Shown here: positions 1-9,003 of the stretch, piece after piece
Layout of the letters: each line of letters opens with the position of its first letter
How positions within the stretch are numbered: the first letter of the stretch is position 1
Assembly (NCBI GenBank): GCA_021810205.1
Contig: JAJZJC010000018.1
Coordinates: forward strand, 1 to 43,800
Source of the DNA: Actinomycetes bacterium
GTDB taxonomy: Bacteria > Actinomycetota > Acidimicrobiia > Acidimicrobiales > RAAP-2
DNA: 43,800 bases
Reading direction: 5' to 3'
Made by a program: the position numbers and the translations under genes
Notes under the pieces: model-generated
Databases searched by the model: none
Told to the model about the DNA's origin: nothing
Seen by the model: only the letters and a program-made list of their open reading frames with translations

Positions 1-18
1 GCTTTTGTGAAGAATATG

Positions 19-95
<77 letters not shown>

Positions 96-307
96 GCGGA
101 GCTCTCATCATAGCAGGCCCGGGGTCACCGGCACTCGGGTGCCTCGAGCCGAAACCGCCGGTCCTGGATCCGCGGCCAACCGCCCCCGGCGCCTTCTGGT
201 CCCGGGCGATCAGCCACCCCGCTTGCTGCGACGTGCTGGGCGGACGGGCACGTGGATGGTCGCACCCGGCCAGCGTTGCAGACTCCGATCAGTCTGTGGC
301 ACCGCCT

Positions 308-619
308 TCAGCCTGTAGCACCACCGGTCTCCTCCCGGTCAGCGTCGCTTACGCCGAGGTCGACGGCCCCATGCTCTGCCTCGTACGCGCGCAACGACGC
401 CACAATCCTCTCCACGTCGGATTCCGAGCCTTCCGCACCTCGACCGGTGCGCTGCGCGTACACGGCCGCACCGAGATCATGCAGCAACGCGTCTGCCACC
501 CGCTTGGCCTGGATGCTGTCGAGCCTCGCCTGCCCCTTCTGGGCCGCGTCCTTTGCAACGTCTCGGGCGGTGGCGGTCGCCGTCGCCGCCTGTGCCTTCA
601 CCTTGTCGAGCAGTCCCAT
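308..619 (-). CDS. Small conserved actinobacterial protein, Ala-rich helical N-terminus
   Basis: A 103-residue protein starting MGLLDKVKAQ. The first 40 residues are Ala/Lys/Gln-rich and look amphipathic-helical. A middle motif of the type ADALLHDLGAAVYAQRTG is followed by an acidic region and a disordered Gly/Thr tail. There is no signal peptide or membrane segment. The start is supported by a strong GGGGAGG Shine-Dalgarno six to seven bases upstream. Similar short proteins occur in many actinobacteria as uncharacterised families; I do not know a function. It lies between the initiator tRNA gene and the UPF0182 gene, on the same strand as both. Confidence 0.75.
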   Translation of the reverse strand: MGLLDKVKAQAATATATARDVAKDAAQKGQARLDSIQAKRVADALLHDLGAAVYAQRTGRGAEGSESDVERIVASLRAYEAEHGAVDLGVSDADREETGGATG

Positions 620-672
620 CGCCCACCTCCCCTCGTGCGATCGGCCTATCCATTATCCCACCAAATGGGCTG

Positions 673-3600
673 TCAGGTCTCGTTCGCACGTGACACCGAG
701 GCGCCTCCCCCGCCAGCCGCACCCTGAGACGTCGAGTTGGTATGAGCGGACGACGGTCCACTGCTCTTGGGAGCCGCCGTGGCAGACGAGCCCGACGAGA
801 GCGTGCCGCCGGACGGGGGCGTCGGAGCCGACGACCCAACGGAACCGGACGAACCCACCGAGCTCGCCGACCCCTTCGGCGCCGAGGAGCTGTTCGCACT
901 GTTCGGCGAAGCACTTGTCTGGCTGAGAAGCTGCGCGGCCTTCTCGGTCGCGCGCTGCGCGGCAGCGACCTCGCTCGCATACCCGGAGAGGTTCGAAGCC
1001 CTCAGGTCCGCTTGGGCAGCCGCGTAGTCGTTCGAGGCCTGAGCGAGCAGCCCACGCGCCGCGCTGACCTGCGGCGAGCTCGCCGACGAGCCCGATGGGG
1101 ACGACGTCGGCGATGTTGTCGCGCTCGGTGTTGTGGTGAGAGTGCCATTTGTGCTCTTCAACGTCGTGCCGAGCAGCGCGTTCAGTGCCGCTCCAAGTGT
1201 CTTGCGCATCTCAACGCGCTGGCCGAGCACAGCGATCACGTCCTTCAGTTGCGGAACGCTCACGGTCTTGGACTCGACGTAGAGGGGCCGCACGTAAAGC
1301 ATCGACTTGCCGATCGGCACCGGCAAGATGTTGCCGAGAAGCACCCTCGATCCTGTCTTGTCCAAGAGCGTCACCGTCTTGGAGACAGCCGGTGTTCCCT
1401 CGATCTCGGAGTCCGCGAGGATGGGCCCCGCCTTGCTCGCGCCAGGCGGCGTCTCGTATACGTGCAGCTGGCCGAACTCACGTGGGTCGGAGTTGGCGAT
1501 CAGGATGCCTCGCAGCAGCTTGCTGTCGGCGCTGCCGCTGCCTGTCGCGGGTACGAAGACGTCACTCAGGGTGAACGACTGTGTCGTCTCTCCGGGAAGT
1601 GCCATCACCTGGAACAGCGGTGTCATCGGTTGGTACGAACCGCTCACCGGGACGCCGTGTGTGAACACGATGCTGAACTTGAGCGGCTGGTCAGGGGACC
1701 CCACACCAGTCGTCGGGGACACGACCCAGGCGTCACCTGCGGAGTAGAACGCCGACGGTGAGGTGATGTGGTATCGGCCGTAGAGCGCGGCCTGGATGGC
1801 GAACTGGTCGATCCCGTAACGCAGCTGTGACCGCAGCGCGGGCGACATGGCCGACGACGGAGTGAACAGGTGCGGGAACGCGGACTCATAGGCGCTCAAG
1901 ATGGGTGTGCTGCGATCCATCGCGTAGAACGTCATCTTCCCCGAGTACGCGTTCACCACGACAATTACCGAGTTGCGAATGTAGTTGTAGCTGCCGGAGA
2001 GCGTCGAACCGGTGGGGGTCAACTGGCTCTGGGCGTTCTGCGAGTAGGGATAATTGCTCGTCGTCGTGTATGCGTTCAGGATCCAGTCGATCTGCCCGTT
2101 CACGAGCGCCGGGTACGGCGTCGGGTCGTAGCGAAGGAACGGTGCTGCCATCTCTGCCATTGTGCGCACATTCCGCACGAACATCATCTTCGAATTGGAC
2201 GTGATGAGGTTCGACAGCAGCAGGTTCAGATCGCCGAAGCGCAGCGCGAAGGCGGCCTTGGTGAAGAACGACCCCAGCTTCACGCCGCCGTTCCCACCAT
2301 AGTGCCCCTCCAGCTGCGCACCTGTGGCGGTCAGCGCTTCGAGCTCGGGCTGCTTGGTGTCCGCCACCACGTAACCCGGTTCGCCGATGCCGAAGTACAC
2401 CTCGGGCTGACGGACCTTTGGGAAGCCTTTGGCACTGGTGGTCGGCACGTCACGAATCGAGAAGACCGGGTTTCCATCGGCAGTCGCAGCATTGGCGGGC
2501 GCGAGCACCAGGCCGTCGCCATGCGTGTACTGCAGATGTGTGTTGACCCAGCTCTTCGCGTTCACGTTCTTCGGGTCGATCTGTCGCACGCCGACGATGT
2601 CGGGGTGAATGGTGCCCCCCGACGAGTAGCGTTCCACCTGAACATTGGAGAACGTGTAGTAGGAGCTGATGTCCTGCTTCGCCTGGAAGTCCGCGAGCGA
2701 CACTGTGGCGCTCGGGTCCCACAGGCGGATGTTGTTGAGCGTTGTGAGCCCAGCGTCGACAGATGTGGGCGAAAGCGTTGTGTTGTCCGGGAACTTCGAC
2801 ACGGTGACGTGATTGAGCCCGTAAGCGTTACGCGTCGCTTTGATGTTCCGCGCGATGTACGGCTTCTCCAAGGTGCTCTGCGCGGGGTTCACCTTGAACG
2901 CCTGGAGCATCGCAGGGTAGATCACACCGATCACCAGAGCCACGACACCCCAGACGCCGATCGCGATCACCGGGAGGGTCCAACCCTGCCGACGGATGTT
3001 GAAGAGCAGGATCGCCGCAGCGAACAGAGAGACGAAGAAGAGGAGCGCGAACGCCGGCATGCGCGCGTGAACGTCAGCGTACCCCGCACCCTCTACGTAG
3101 CCGTTGCCCGACATGTCGAGCTCGTAGCGCGCCAAGACGTACCCAGCCGCCTTGGCCAGCGCGATGAGCGACAGGAGAACCGAGAGATGGACCTTCACGA
3201 GGGGCCGCACTCGCGGCGCGGCACGCGTACGGATGCCGCCGTTCAAGTAATGGAAGATCACCGTGAAAATGACGATGACCACGAGCGACGCGAGGACCCA
3301 GTCGACGAGGAACTGGAAGAACGGCAGCCGGAACACGAAGAACCCGATGTTCATGCCGAACAACGGGTCCTTGCCGGCAAAGGGCTTCGGATGCGTGAAC
3401 AGCAGCCAGTCGTTCCACTGCCCGATCGTCGTCGCCCCTGCAATGAGCGCGGCCGCCACTGAGAGCGCCGCGTACACCCGGCCCGCGTACGGCCGGACCG
3501 TTCGCTGGTAGCGGGCAACGAGCTCGTCGTCGACGACGGGGGAAGATGTCCTGGCGGCGAGGCGATCACAGATGACCAGGTTCACCCACAGCGCGATGAA

Positions 3601-3825
3601 GAACGCTGCGCCGAAGCTCGCGAACAGACCGACCTTGACCGCCACGAGCGTCGACCACACTGGGTGGATTCCGAGAGAAGAGAACCAGAGGCTGTCGGTG
3701 TACATGCCGGCGAGCGTGCGCAGCGACGCGAGCACGACGATCAGCACTGCGACGAGACCGACGACCCACCATCGCAGGCGACGGCTCCCTGGACTCCCGG
3801 CGCGTGGTGAGACATCTGACGGCAT
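673..3825 (-). CDS. UPF0182 family large membrane protein
   Basis: A 1050-residue protein with the layout of the actinobacterial/cyanobacterial UPF0182 (COG1615) family, whose function is unknown. The N-terminal third has about seven hydrophobic membrane segments; the first starts near residue 20 (VVGLVAVLIVVLASL) and the family-like TMYTDSLWFSSLG-type segment follows it. The middle is a large soluble domain with family-typical stretches such as NIRLWDP, ISSYYTFSNVQVERY and PPEVYFG-like sequence. The last 130 or so residues are a Ser/Gly/Thr/Pro/Ala low-complexity tail, longer than usual. The ATG at 3825 is preferred because an upstream in-frame start would overlap the preceding gene; a GTG six bases upstream (3831) is also possible. 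No clear Shine-Dalgarno is seen. It follows the DivIVA-like gene by 32 bases. Confidence 0.93.
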   Translation of the reverse strand: MPSDVSPRAGSPGSRRLRWWVVGLVAVLIVVLASLRTLAGMYTDSLWFSSLGIHPVWSTLVAVKVGLFASFGAAFFIALWVNLVICDRLAARTSSPVVDDELVARYQRTVRPYAGRVYAALSVAAALIAGATTIGQWNDWLLFTHPKPFAGKDPLFGMNIGFFVFRLPFFQFLVDWVLASLVVIVIFTVIFHYLNGGIRTRAAPRVRPLVKVHLSVLLSLIALAKAAGYVLARYELDMSGNGYVEGAGYADVHARMPAFALLFFVSLFAAAILLFNIRRQGWTLPVIAIGVWGVVALVIGVIYPAMLQAFKVNPAQSTLEKPYIARNIKATRNAYGLNHVTVSKFPDNTTLSPTSVDAGLTTLNNIRLWDPSATVSLADFQAKQDISSYYTFSNVQVERYSSGGTIHPDIVGVRQIDPKNVNAKSWVNTHLQYTHGDGLVLAPANAATADGNPVFSIRDVPTTSAKGFPKVRQPEVYFGIGEPGYVVADTKQPELEALTATGAQLEGHYGGNGGVKLGSFFTKAAFALRFGDLNLLLSNLITSNSKMMFVRNVRTMAEMAAPFLRYDPTPYPALVNGQIDWILNAYTTTSNYPYSQNAQSQLTPTGSTLSGSYNYIRNSVIVVVNAYSGKMTFYAMDRSTPILSAYESAFPHLFTPSSAMSPALRSQLRYGIDQFAIQAALYGRYHITSPSAFYSAGDAWVVSPTTGVGSPDQPLKFSIVFTHGVPVSGSYQPMTPLFQVMALPGETTQSFTLSDVFVPATGSGSADSKLLRGILIANSDPREFGQLHVYETPPGASKAGPILADSEIEGTPAVSKTVTLLDKTGSRVLLGNILPVPIGKSMLYVRPLYVESKTVSVPQLKDVIAVLGQRVEMRKTLGAALNALLGTTLKSTNGTLTTTPSATTSPTSSPSGSSASSPQVSAARGLLAQASNDYAAAQADLRASNLSGYASEVAAAQRATEKAAQLLSQTSASPNSANSSSAPKGSASSVGSSGSVGSSAPTPPSGGTLSSGSSATAAPKSSGPSSAHTNSTSQGAAGGGGASVSRANET

Positions 3826-3857
3826 ACGCACCGGAGGAAGCCTAAGACCGGGCCAGC

Positions 3858-5987
3858 TCAAGATGCGGTCGGGACGACCAGGCAACGGCATCCCGGGTGT
3901 GCTGGCGGATAGCGGTGACCGGTCGGGAATTCCTCCCCCATCGGCACGTCACCAGCCAGCGCGTTGTCCTCGCAGTCCGCACATCCCGGTCCCGACTCGC
4001 TGCGCACCCAGCGCAGCCCTTTGCTACGCGCCGCGCCCGCGAGCACTCCGGCGTCGAACGCTTCGATGGCGCGGTCCTCGGTCAGCCGCTCGATCCGCTC
4101 ACCTCGCCACTCTCGGTAGGCGGCGCCGATCCGCTCGGCAGCGTCGGGAATCTCGGCGCCTTCGAGCCGGCGTCGGAGTAGTGCCACGATCGTCGCGGCG
4201 AGATCGTCGGCGATCACATCGACGGTGCGAGGATCGGGCGAGCTGCTCTTCGGCTGGCGCCCCCCGCTGAGCGAACGCGCGAGAGCATTGCCTGCCGCGA
4301 TCGCGTCGCGCACGCCGCTGGCTGCCGCCTTGGCGTACAGCGCGCGTTGCGCGTCCTCTTCGGCCAGCAGGTCGTCGTTCCACTCTCCGGTGCCCTGGCG
4401 CAGGCGGTCGAGGAGGCGGTTCTGGTCGTCCTGGAGCGCACGCTTCAAGCGGCGGGCCATCGCCGGAACGATTGGCCCGAGCGCCTCGTCTCGCGCGGCA
4501 AGTGCCGCAGCGTCAGGGCTCGCAGATGCCGGCTCGGCATCCGCACCTGGATCGTCACCGCCGCGTGCCGCTGCCACTGGCGAAGCCTCGACGACGGGCA
4601 ACGCATCGGCCACGGGTGCAGCGTCGACCTCGGGTACCGAGTCCTCAGCCGGCAGGTGCTCGGTGACTGGCGCGTGCTCGGTCGCTCTTGGCGCGGCACT
4701 GTCCTCGGCACCCAGCGTCGGGGCATCGGCGCCCAGCGTCGGGGCATCGGCGCCCAGCGTCGGGGCATCGGCGCCCAGCGTCGGGGCATCGGCGCCCTTG
4801 CCTGCACCACCGGGAACGAGCGTCTCATCGGGTTCAGCAGGCGATCCTGCGTCCTCGTCGGGCGTTTCTGCGTCGGTGTGCCTTGCGCGCAAGCGGGCGA
4901 AGAGCTCTTCCACCTCCGACGCCGTGTCGTGTCCGCTGGCAGACTCCGCGGCCGCGCCAGGCTCGTTCGGGTCGGCGGCCGGCGCGGGTGGCAGCTCGTC
5001 GGGGCCGGATATCGACGACGCGTCGCCTTGCGCTGTGACCTCGCCGACAGCCGGCTCGGGCGACGGGCTCACGACCGTCGCGATGTCGTCGAACCTGAGC
5101 CCTGCCGACCGAGTCGCGCCCCGGGTATCGCGCGGCGCGACGACAACCTCGTCGAGAGCCCCGGTCGGGGTGCCGAGCTCGGCGGCGGCGCGCTCAGCCT
5201 CTTCGACGAGCGCTCCTTCGGCGGCTGGCGCCGCATCGGCGTGGGCCGCGTGGGCCGCTTGGGCCGCCGCGGCGCGTGCTGCGTCGTCAGCACGCCCGAG
5301 ATCGTCGACGATCCGGTCGAGCGAGCGTCGCACGCCCATCACCGAGCCGGCGATCTCGTCGCGCGCGGCACGAAACTGGTCGATCTGCTCGGTCATCCCT
5401 CGGCGCCGCTGCGCCATGTCGGCAAGCACTCGCCGACGTGCCTCCTGGGCCTGGTCCACCATGGCCCTGCCGTGCTCACGGGCGCGCTCGACGAGGGACT
5501 CACCTTCTGCTCTGGCGGCCTCGAGGACGGCCATGGCCTCTTCCTTCGCGTGCTGGCGCAGCGCGTTCGCCTCGAGCTCTGCCTCAGCGATGCGCGCCGC
5601 CGCCTGCGACTCGGCACCCACCTGGACCTCGGTCGCATGCGCCTGTGCATCGCGCACTGCAGTTGCCGCCGCCTCCTCCGCCTGCTGGGCGATCCTCGCG
5701 GCTTCCTCGTGCGCGCTGCGGAGCACGGCCGCACTGCGCTGCCCGAGCGCCGCGCTGAGCGCGGCCTCGTCGAGAACGGGGTGGCGCGCCGCCTCTTCTG
5801 CGGCCGCCAGCCGTTCGTGCAGCTCCTGCTCTCGACGGGTCGCGGCCTCCAGCTCCCCCGCGAGCTGCTCGAGGAAGTCGCGTACCTCCTTGGGGTCGTA
5901 GCCGCGGCGAGCGGTCCCGAAGGCGCGCCCGGCGACCTCGGCCGCCGACCACCGTGAGGTCGGTGAGAAAGATCCTGTCCGAGCCAC
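3858..5987 (-). CDS. DivIVA-domain protein with phage head-morphogenesis-like Cys/His C-terminus
   Basis: The 709-residue reading starts at GTG 5987, eleven bases after the upstream stop. The frame stays open far upstream, but only the part from here looks like protein. Residues 7-60 match the DivIVA/GpsB N-terminal module (FSPTSRW, then RRGYDPKEVRDFLEQLAGE). Residues 45-225 form a long Ala/Glu/Arg coiled coil. Residues 240-490 are an acidic, Pro/Ala-rich linker with four copies of a seven-residue repeat. The last 220 residues are helical and end in CADC (669-672) ... FPTGHRYPPAHPGCRC (687-702). That Cys-x2-Cys ... HPxCRC pattern, with the preceding helix and GLRWVRS segment, resembles the C-terminus of SPP1 gp7/Mu F-like minor head proteins. 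DivIVA proteins recruit wall-growth and division machinery at curved membranes. The role of the C-terminal domain here is unknown; Zn binding is inferred. No other phage gene is nearby. Confidence 0.85.
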   Translation of the reverse strand: MARTGSFSPTSRWSAAEVAGRAFGTARRGYDPKEVRDFLEQLAGELEAATRREQELHERLAAAEEAARHPVLDEAALSAALGQRSAAVLRSAHEEAARIAQQAEEAAATAVRDAQAHATEVQVGAESQAAARIAEAELEANALRQHAKEEAMAVLEAARAEGESLVERAREHGRAMVDQAQEARRRVLADMAQRRRGMTEQIDQFRAARDEIAGSVMGVRRSLDRIVDDLGRADDAARAAAAQAAHAAHADAAPAAEGALVEEAERAAAELGTPTGALDEVVVAPRDTRGATRSAGLRFDDIATVVSPSPEPAVGEVTAQGDASSISGPDELPPAPAADPNEPGAAAESASGHDTASEVEELFARLRARHTDAETPDEDAGSPAEPDETLVPGGAGKGADAPTLGADAPTLGADAPTLGADAPTLGAEDSAAPRATEHAPVTEHLPAEDSVPEVDAAPVADALPVVEASPVAAARGGDDPGADAEPASASPDAAALAARDEALGPIVPAMARRLKRALQDDQNRLLDRLRQGTGEWNDDLLAEEDAQRALYAKAAASGVRDAIAAGNALARSLSGGRQPKSSSPDPRTVDVIADDLAATIVALLRRRLEGAEIPDAAERIGAAYREWRGERIERLTEDRAIEAFDAGVLAGAARSKGLRWVRSESGPGCADCEDNALAGDVPMGEEFPTGHRYPPAHPGCRCLVVPTAS
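4711..4794 (-). repeat. Four perfect 21-bp coding repeats
   Basis: Four identical, directly adjacent 21-bp units (cccagcgtcggggcatcggcg on the plus strand) lie inside the DivIVA-domain gene. They encode four copies of GADAPTL in the disordered linker at about residues 398-425. Perfect identity at the DNA level indicates recent expansion. Confidence 0.97.
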
Positions 5988-5998
5988 TGCGTCAAAGA

Positions 5999-7183
5999 CT
6001 AGGACCCCTGCGGGCCCGCCGGGGAAGTACCCGGCGACGCCGGCACCGTGCCACCGAGCCGGTGCAGATCGTCGAGGGCCTGGGCCAGGGAACGCACGCC
6101 GACGACGGTCAGGCTCGGCGTCGCCTTCGCCTTCGCTGTGGCGACCTGGGCGGCCGGCACGAAGAACACGCTCGCGCCTGCCCGCTCGACCGCGACGGTC
6201 TTCTCGGGGACGCCTCCGACCTCGCCGACGGCGCCATCCGGGCTGATGGTGCCCGTGGCGGCGACGGTCCGCCCGCCGGTCAGGTGGCCACCCGAGAGCA
6301 CGTCGAGGATCCCGAGGGTCATGGCGAGCCCGGCGGAGGGGCCGCCGATGGATGTGGTGCGCACCGTGACGGGGAACGGGAAGTGGTAGTCCTCCTGGGT
6401 CTCGGCCTCCACGCCGAGGAAGCCCTGTGCCCGATGCACCCCGACGCCGCACGGCGGTGTCGGCGAAGGTCGCGGGACCGAGGACGGCCACCTGGCGAGC
6501 GTGACGTGCTCGGTGACCGTCCGGCCCGGCTTCAACACCGCGTGAGCGGTGACGGTCGACTGCTCGACCGAAAGGGTGACCCGGTCACCTGCCGCGCGTC
6601 GCGCGAGCGCCCGCGAGAACGCGCACACGTCGGGCGTGGGCGTGCCATCGACCGCGGTCACGACCTGGCCGACGTGCAGGACCCTGGCGGCGGGAGACCC
6701 CGCGACGACAGCGAAGACGAGCGTGCCAGCTGCATGCTCGCCGACGTCGTAGCCAAGACGAGTGAGCGCCGCCGCCTTCGCTGCGGCCTGCGACTGGGCC
6801 ATCTCGAGATAGCCCTGCACGACGAGCTCGGAAGGTGGGGTGGCAGGGCCGAGCACTGTGGTGGCGGGGAGAACCTGGACATCCGAGCGGAGCTTGTCGT
6901 AGAGGTAGGCGAGGGCAGTGACCTGGCTCACGTAGACGTCGGTGAGCAGCAGCTTTCCCTCCACCCGGTGCGCGCGCGAGCGCGGCACCGTCACGAGGGG
7001 GCCGACCGGCCGCGCCTCGCCCGGGGTGAGGGCGTAGTAGCCGAGCTCGATGTGGTCGGCGACGGCGCCCGCTACGAGCAGCACGACGAGCGCGACGGCG
7101 ACGGCGACCAGCCAGCGGGGGGTTCGCCGCGGCGGGCCGCCGGCAAGGTCGACTGTCGTGCGGGTCGCATCAGGCTCGGACAT
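5999..7183 (-). CDS. YlbL-type PDZ/Lon-like (S16) serine protease
   Basis: A 394-residue membrane-anchored protease of the YlbL/Lon-like secreted family. Residues 20-42 form one transmembrane helix (WLVAVAVALVVLLVAGAVA). They are followed by GYYALTPGEARPVGPLV, typical of the family. A PDZ domain spans about 165-235 (GTLVFAVVAGSPAARVLHVGQVV). The C-terminal S16 domain carries the catalytic Ser in GGPSAGLAMTLG and the catalytic Lys in GVPEKTVAVERAG. No AAA ATPase domain is present, as expected for this family. The start at 7183 follows from the family N-terminus; the longer frame would run into the divergent gene. The DivIVA-like gene begins 11 bases after its stop, so the two are probably co-transcribed. 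Confidence 0.92.
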   Translation of the reverse strand: MSEPDATRTTVDLAGGPPRRTPRWLVAVAVALVVLLVAGAVADHIELGYYALTPGEARPVGPLVTVPRSRAHRVEGKLLLTDVYVSQVTALAYLYDKLRSDVQVLPATTVLGPATPPSELVVQGYLEMAQSQAAAKAAALTRLGYDVGEHAAGTLVFAVVAGSPAARVLHVGQVVTAVDGTPTPDVCAFSRALARRAAGDRVTLSVEQSTVTAHAVLKPGRTVTEHVTLARWPSSVPRPSPTPPCGVGVHRAQGFLGVEAETQEDYHFPFPVTVRTTSIGGPSAGLAMTLGILDVLSGGHLTGGRTVAATGTISPDGAVGEVGGVPEKTVAVERAGASVFFVPAAQVATAKAKATPSLTVVGVRSLAQALDDLHRLGGTVPASPGTSPAGPQGS

Positions 7184-7192
7184 ACTCGGTCG

Positions 7193-7825
7193 GTGCCGGA
7201 CGATCCTGTCACGGACGCACCGCTCGATGACGCGCAGCCGCTGCGGCCGGTCGACGTCGTGCTCGCGGGCCACCGCGGCGACGTGGCCACCGCCCGGCGG
7301 GGCTTCGCGTCGTTGGACCCTGCGGCGCGCGAGGTGGCGATCGGCGCGCTCGACCGCCTCGGCGCGCTCGATGAGGGTGCGCTGGTCCAGGCGCTGTCCG
7401 ACGACACGCCGGCCGTGCGGCGCCGGGCGTGCGACATCGCCGCCACCTTCGACGGCACCGACGAGCTACGACGCTCACTGTCGGCATCGCTTCACGACGA
7501 CGACGCGTTGGTCGTCGAGGCGGCGTGCTGGGCTCTCGGCGAGCAGCGGACAGCCGACGCGATCCCAGCGCTCAGCCATGTGGCGAGATCGCACGCCGAC
7601 ATCCGCGCGCGCGAGGCGGCCGTGGCGGCGCTCGGCGCGATCGGCGAACCGGCTGGGCTCGGCGCCGTGCTCGACGCGCTCGGCGACAAGCCGACCGTGC
7701 GCCGTCGTGCGGTTGTCGCGCTCGCCGCCTTCGAGGGGGAAGAAGTGACCGCGGCCCTCGAGCGCGCCGCCGCCGATCGTGACTGGCAGGTACGCGAAGT
7801 CGCCGAGATCCTTCGCGACCAGTGA
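7193..7825 (+). CDS. HEAT-repeat protein
   Basis: A 210-residue, helical repeat protein. After a short lead (VDVVLAGHRGD) it contains about five HEAT/PBS-lyase-type repeats, with recurring motifs such as AVRRRACDIA, VVEAACWALGE, ARAREAAVAALGAIG and TVRRRAVVALAAF. Such repeats are protein-interaction scaffolds; no catalytic motif is visible. The GTG at 7193 is the only plausible start, since there is no in-frame ATG before the first repeat. It lies only nine bases from the divergent start of the YlbL-like gene, so one or both transcripts are probably leaderless or have very short leaders. The gene ends in a 19-bp duplication that includes its stop codon. Confidence 0.82.
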   Translation: MPDDPVTDAPLDDAQPLRPVDVVLAGHRGDVATARRGFASLDPAAREVAIGALDRLGALDEGALVQALSDDTPAVRRRACDIAATFDGTDELRRSLSASLHDDDALVVEAACWALGEQRTADAIPALSHVARSHADIRAREAAVAALGAIGEPAGLGAVLDALGDKPTVRRRAVVALAAFEGEEVTAALERAAADRDWQVREVAEILRDQ

Positions 7826-7849
7826 GCGGCCCTTCGCGACCAGTGAGCG
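7810..7849 (+). repeat. Tandem duplication of a gene end including the stop codon
   Basis: Nineteen bases (ccttcgcgaccagtgagcg) covering the last codons and TGA of the HEAT-repeat gene recur exactly at 7831-7849. The period is 21, so the second TGA (7844-7846) stays in frame with the first. Confidence 0.95.
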
Positions 7850-7909
7850 ACGCAGTGCAGCGCGACCGCTCCCGAACCCAGGGCTCGGCGAGACCGATTG
7901 GCGTTCGAC

Positions 7910-7932
7910 CCCACCAGGCTCGGCGGGGTGGG
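7910..7932. terminator. Possible hairpin between convergent genes
   Basis: The inverted repeat CCCACC (7910-7915) / GGTGGG (7927-7932) has an 11-nt loop. It lies between the convergent HEAT-repeat and mreB-like genes. There is no T-tract on either side, so termination is only inferred from position. Confidence 0.3.
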
Positions 7933-7933
7933 A

Positions 7934-8938
7934 TCAGCGATCGGCCGAGGCGAAGAGCGGCGCGAGACGGTCGAACGACTCGATGCACTTGCCGGCACCG
8001 AGGGCGACACACTCGAGGGGCATGCCGACGAGGTGCACGGGCACGTTCGCGGTGTCGGCGATCCGTTGCGCGAGCCCACGCAGCAGCGCGCCGCCGCCGG
8101 TGAGGTGGATGCCGTCGAAGATGATGTCCTGCGCGAGCTCGGGTGGTGCCTCGCCGAGACAGTGAGAGGTGGCCTCGAGGATCTGGGCGACCTGCTCCTC
8201 GATCGCCTCGCGCACTTCTGCCGCGCTGAGCACCACGGTACGAGGAAGGCCCGTGGAGACTTCGCGTCCGCGCACCTCTGCGTCGGGCTCGTCCTCGTAG
8301 GGCGCGGCCGAACCGATCGCGAGCTTCACCGCTTCGGCGGTCCGCTCGCCGATCGCGATGCCGAAGTTCGAACGGACGTACTGCTGGATGGCGGCATCGA
8401 GATCGAAGCCGCCACAGCGGATCGCGCGCATTGCCACGAGCCCGCCGAGCGAGGTCACCGCCATCTCAGAAGTGCCCCCACCGACGTCGACGACCATCGA
8501 GCCGACCGGCTCGTGGATCGCGAGCCCCGCGCCGATGGCCGCAGCGAGCGGCTGGTCGATGAGGTAGCACGACGACGCACCCGCAGCGCGCGCGGCTTCT
8601 TTGACGGCCCGGCGCTCCACCGCCGTGATGGCGGAGGGGACGCAGATGAGGACCTTGGGACGGTTCATCCGCCCGACGCCCACGCGTCGCAAGAGCACGT
8701 GGATCATGCGCTGGGTGATCTCGAAGTCGGTGATCGCCCCCTGGCGCATGGGCCTGACGGCGACGATGTACCCCGGGGTGCGGCCGATCATCTGCCACGC
8801 CTCCTCGCCGAGGGCGAGCACGTCCTTGCTCCTGGTGTCCATCGCGAGCACGGTCGGCTCGTTCAGCACGATCCCCCGTCCCGCGGCGTAGACGAGGGTG
8901 TTCGCAGTGCCGAGATCGATCGCCAGGTCACGGGACAT
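7934..8938 (-). CDS. mreB: MreB-family rod-shape actin homologue
   Basis: A 334-residue actin-fold ATPase. The phosphate-1 motif is DLAIDLGTANTLVYA at the N-terminus. Phosphate-2 is MVVDVGGGTSEMAV near residue 155 and the adenosine motif is HLTGGGALLRGLA near residue 285. ICVPSAITAVERRAVKEAA is also typical of MreB. MreB filaments guide lateral wall synthesis from the inner face of the membrane. Length is usual for the family. Two starts are possible: ATG 8938, which gives the family-like MSRDLAIDLG, and ATG 8947 three codons upstream; neither has a clear Shine-Dalgarno. No mreC, mreD or rodA is adjacent, which is unusual for a lone mreB. It is transcribed divergently from the HtrA-like gene. 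Confidence 0.93.
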   Translation of the reverse strand: MSRDLAIDLGTANTLVYAAGRGIVLNEPTVLAMDTRSKDVLALGEEAWQMIGRTPGYIVAVRPMRQGAITDFEITQRMIHVLLRRVGVGRMNRPKVLICVPSAITAVERRAVKEAARAAGASSCYLIDQPLAAAIGAGLAIHEPVGSMVVDVGGGTSEMAVTSLGGLVAMRAIRCGGFDLDAAIQQYVRSNFGIAIGERTAEAVKLAIGSAAPYEDEPDAEVRGREVSTGLPRTVVLSAAEVREAIEEQVAQILEATSHCLGEAPPELAQDIIFDGIHLTGGGALLRGLAQRIADTANVPVHLVGMPLECVALGAGKCIESFDRLAPLFASADR

Positions 8939-9003
8939 CGGCGACATGGTACGCAGACCGGGGGCGATGCCATCCTTCGGGCGCCGGTCGGTAACCTCGC
9001 GGC

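Noticed and set aside
3858..4700. Possible prophage remnant suggested by the gp7-like C-terminus
   Set aside because: No terminase, portal, capsid, integrase or attachment site is nearby, and base composition does not change.
5988..6491. N-terminal 168 residues of the long frame upstream of the DivIVA-like gene
   Set aside because: This part overlaps the S16 protease gene in another frame and is Arg/Gly-rich with no domain. The real gene starts at GTG 5987.
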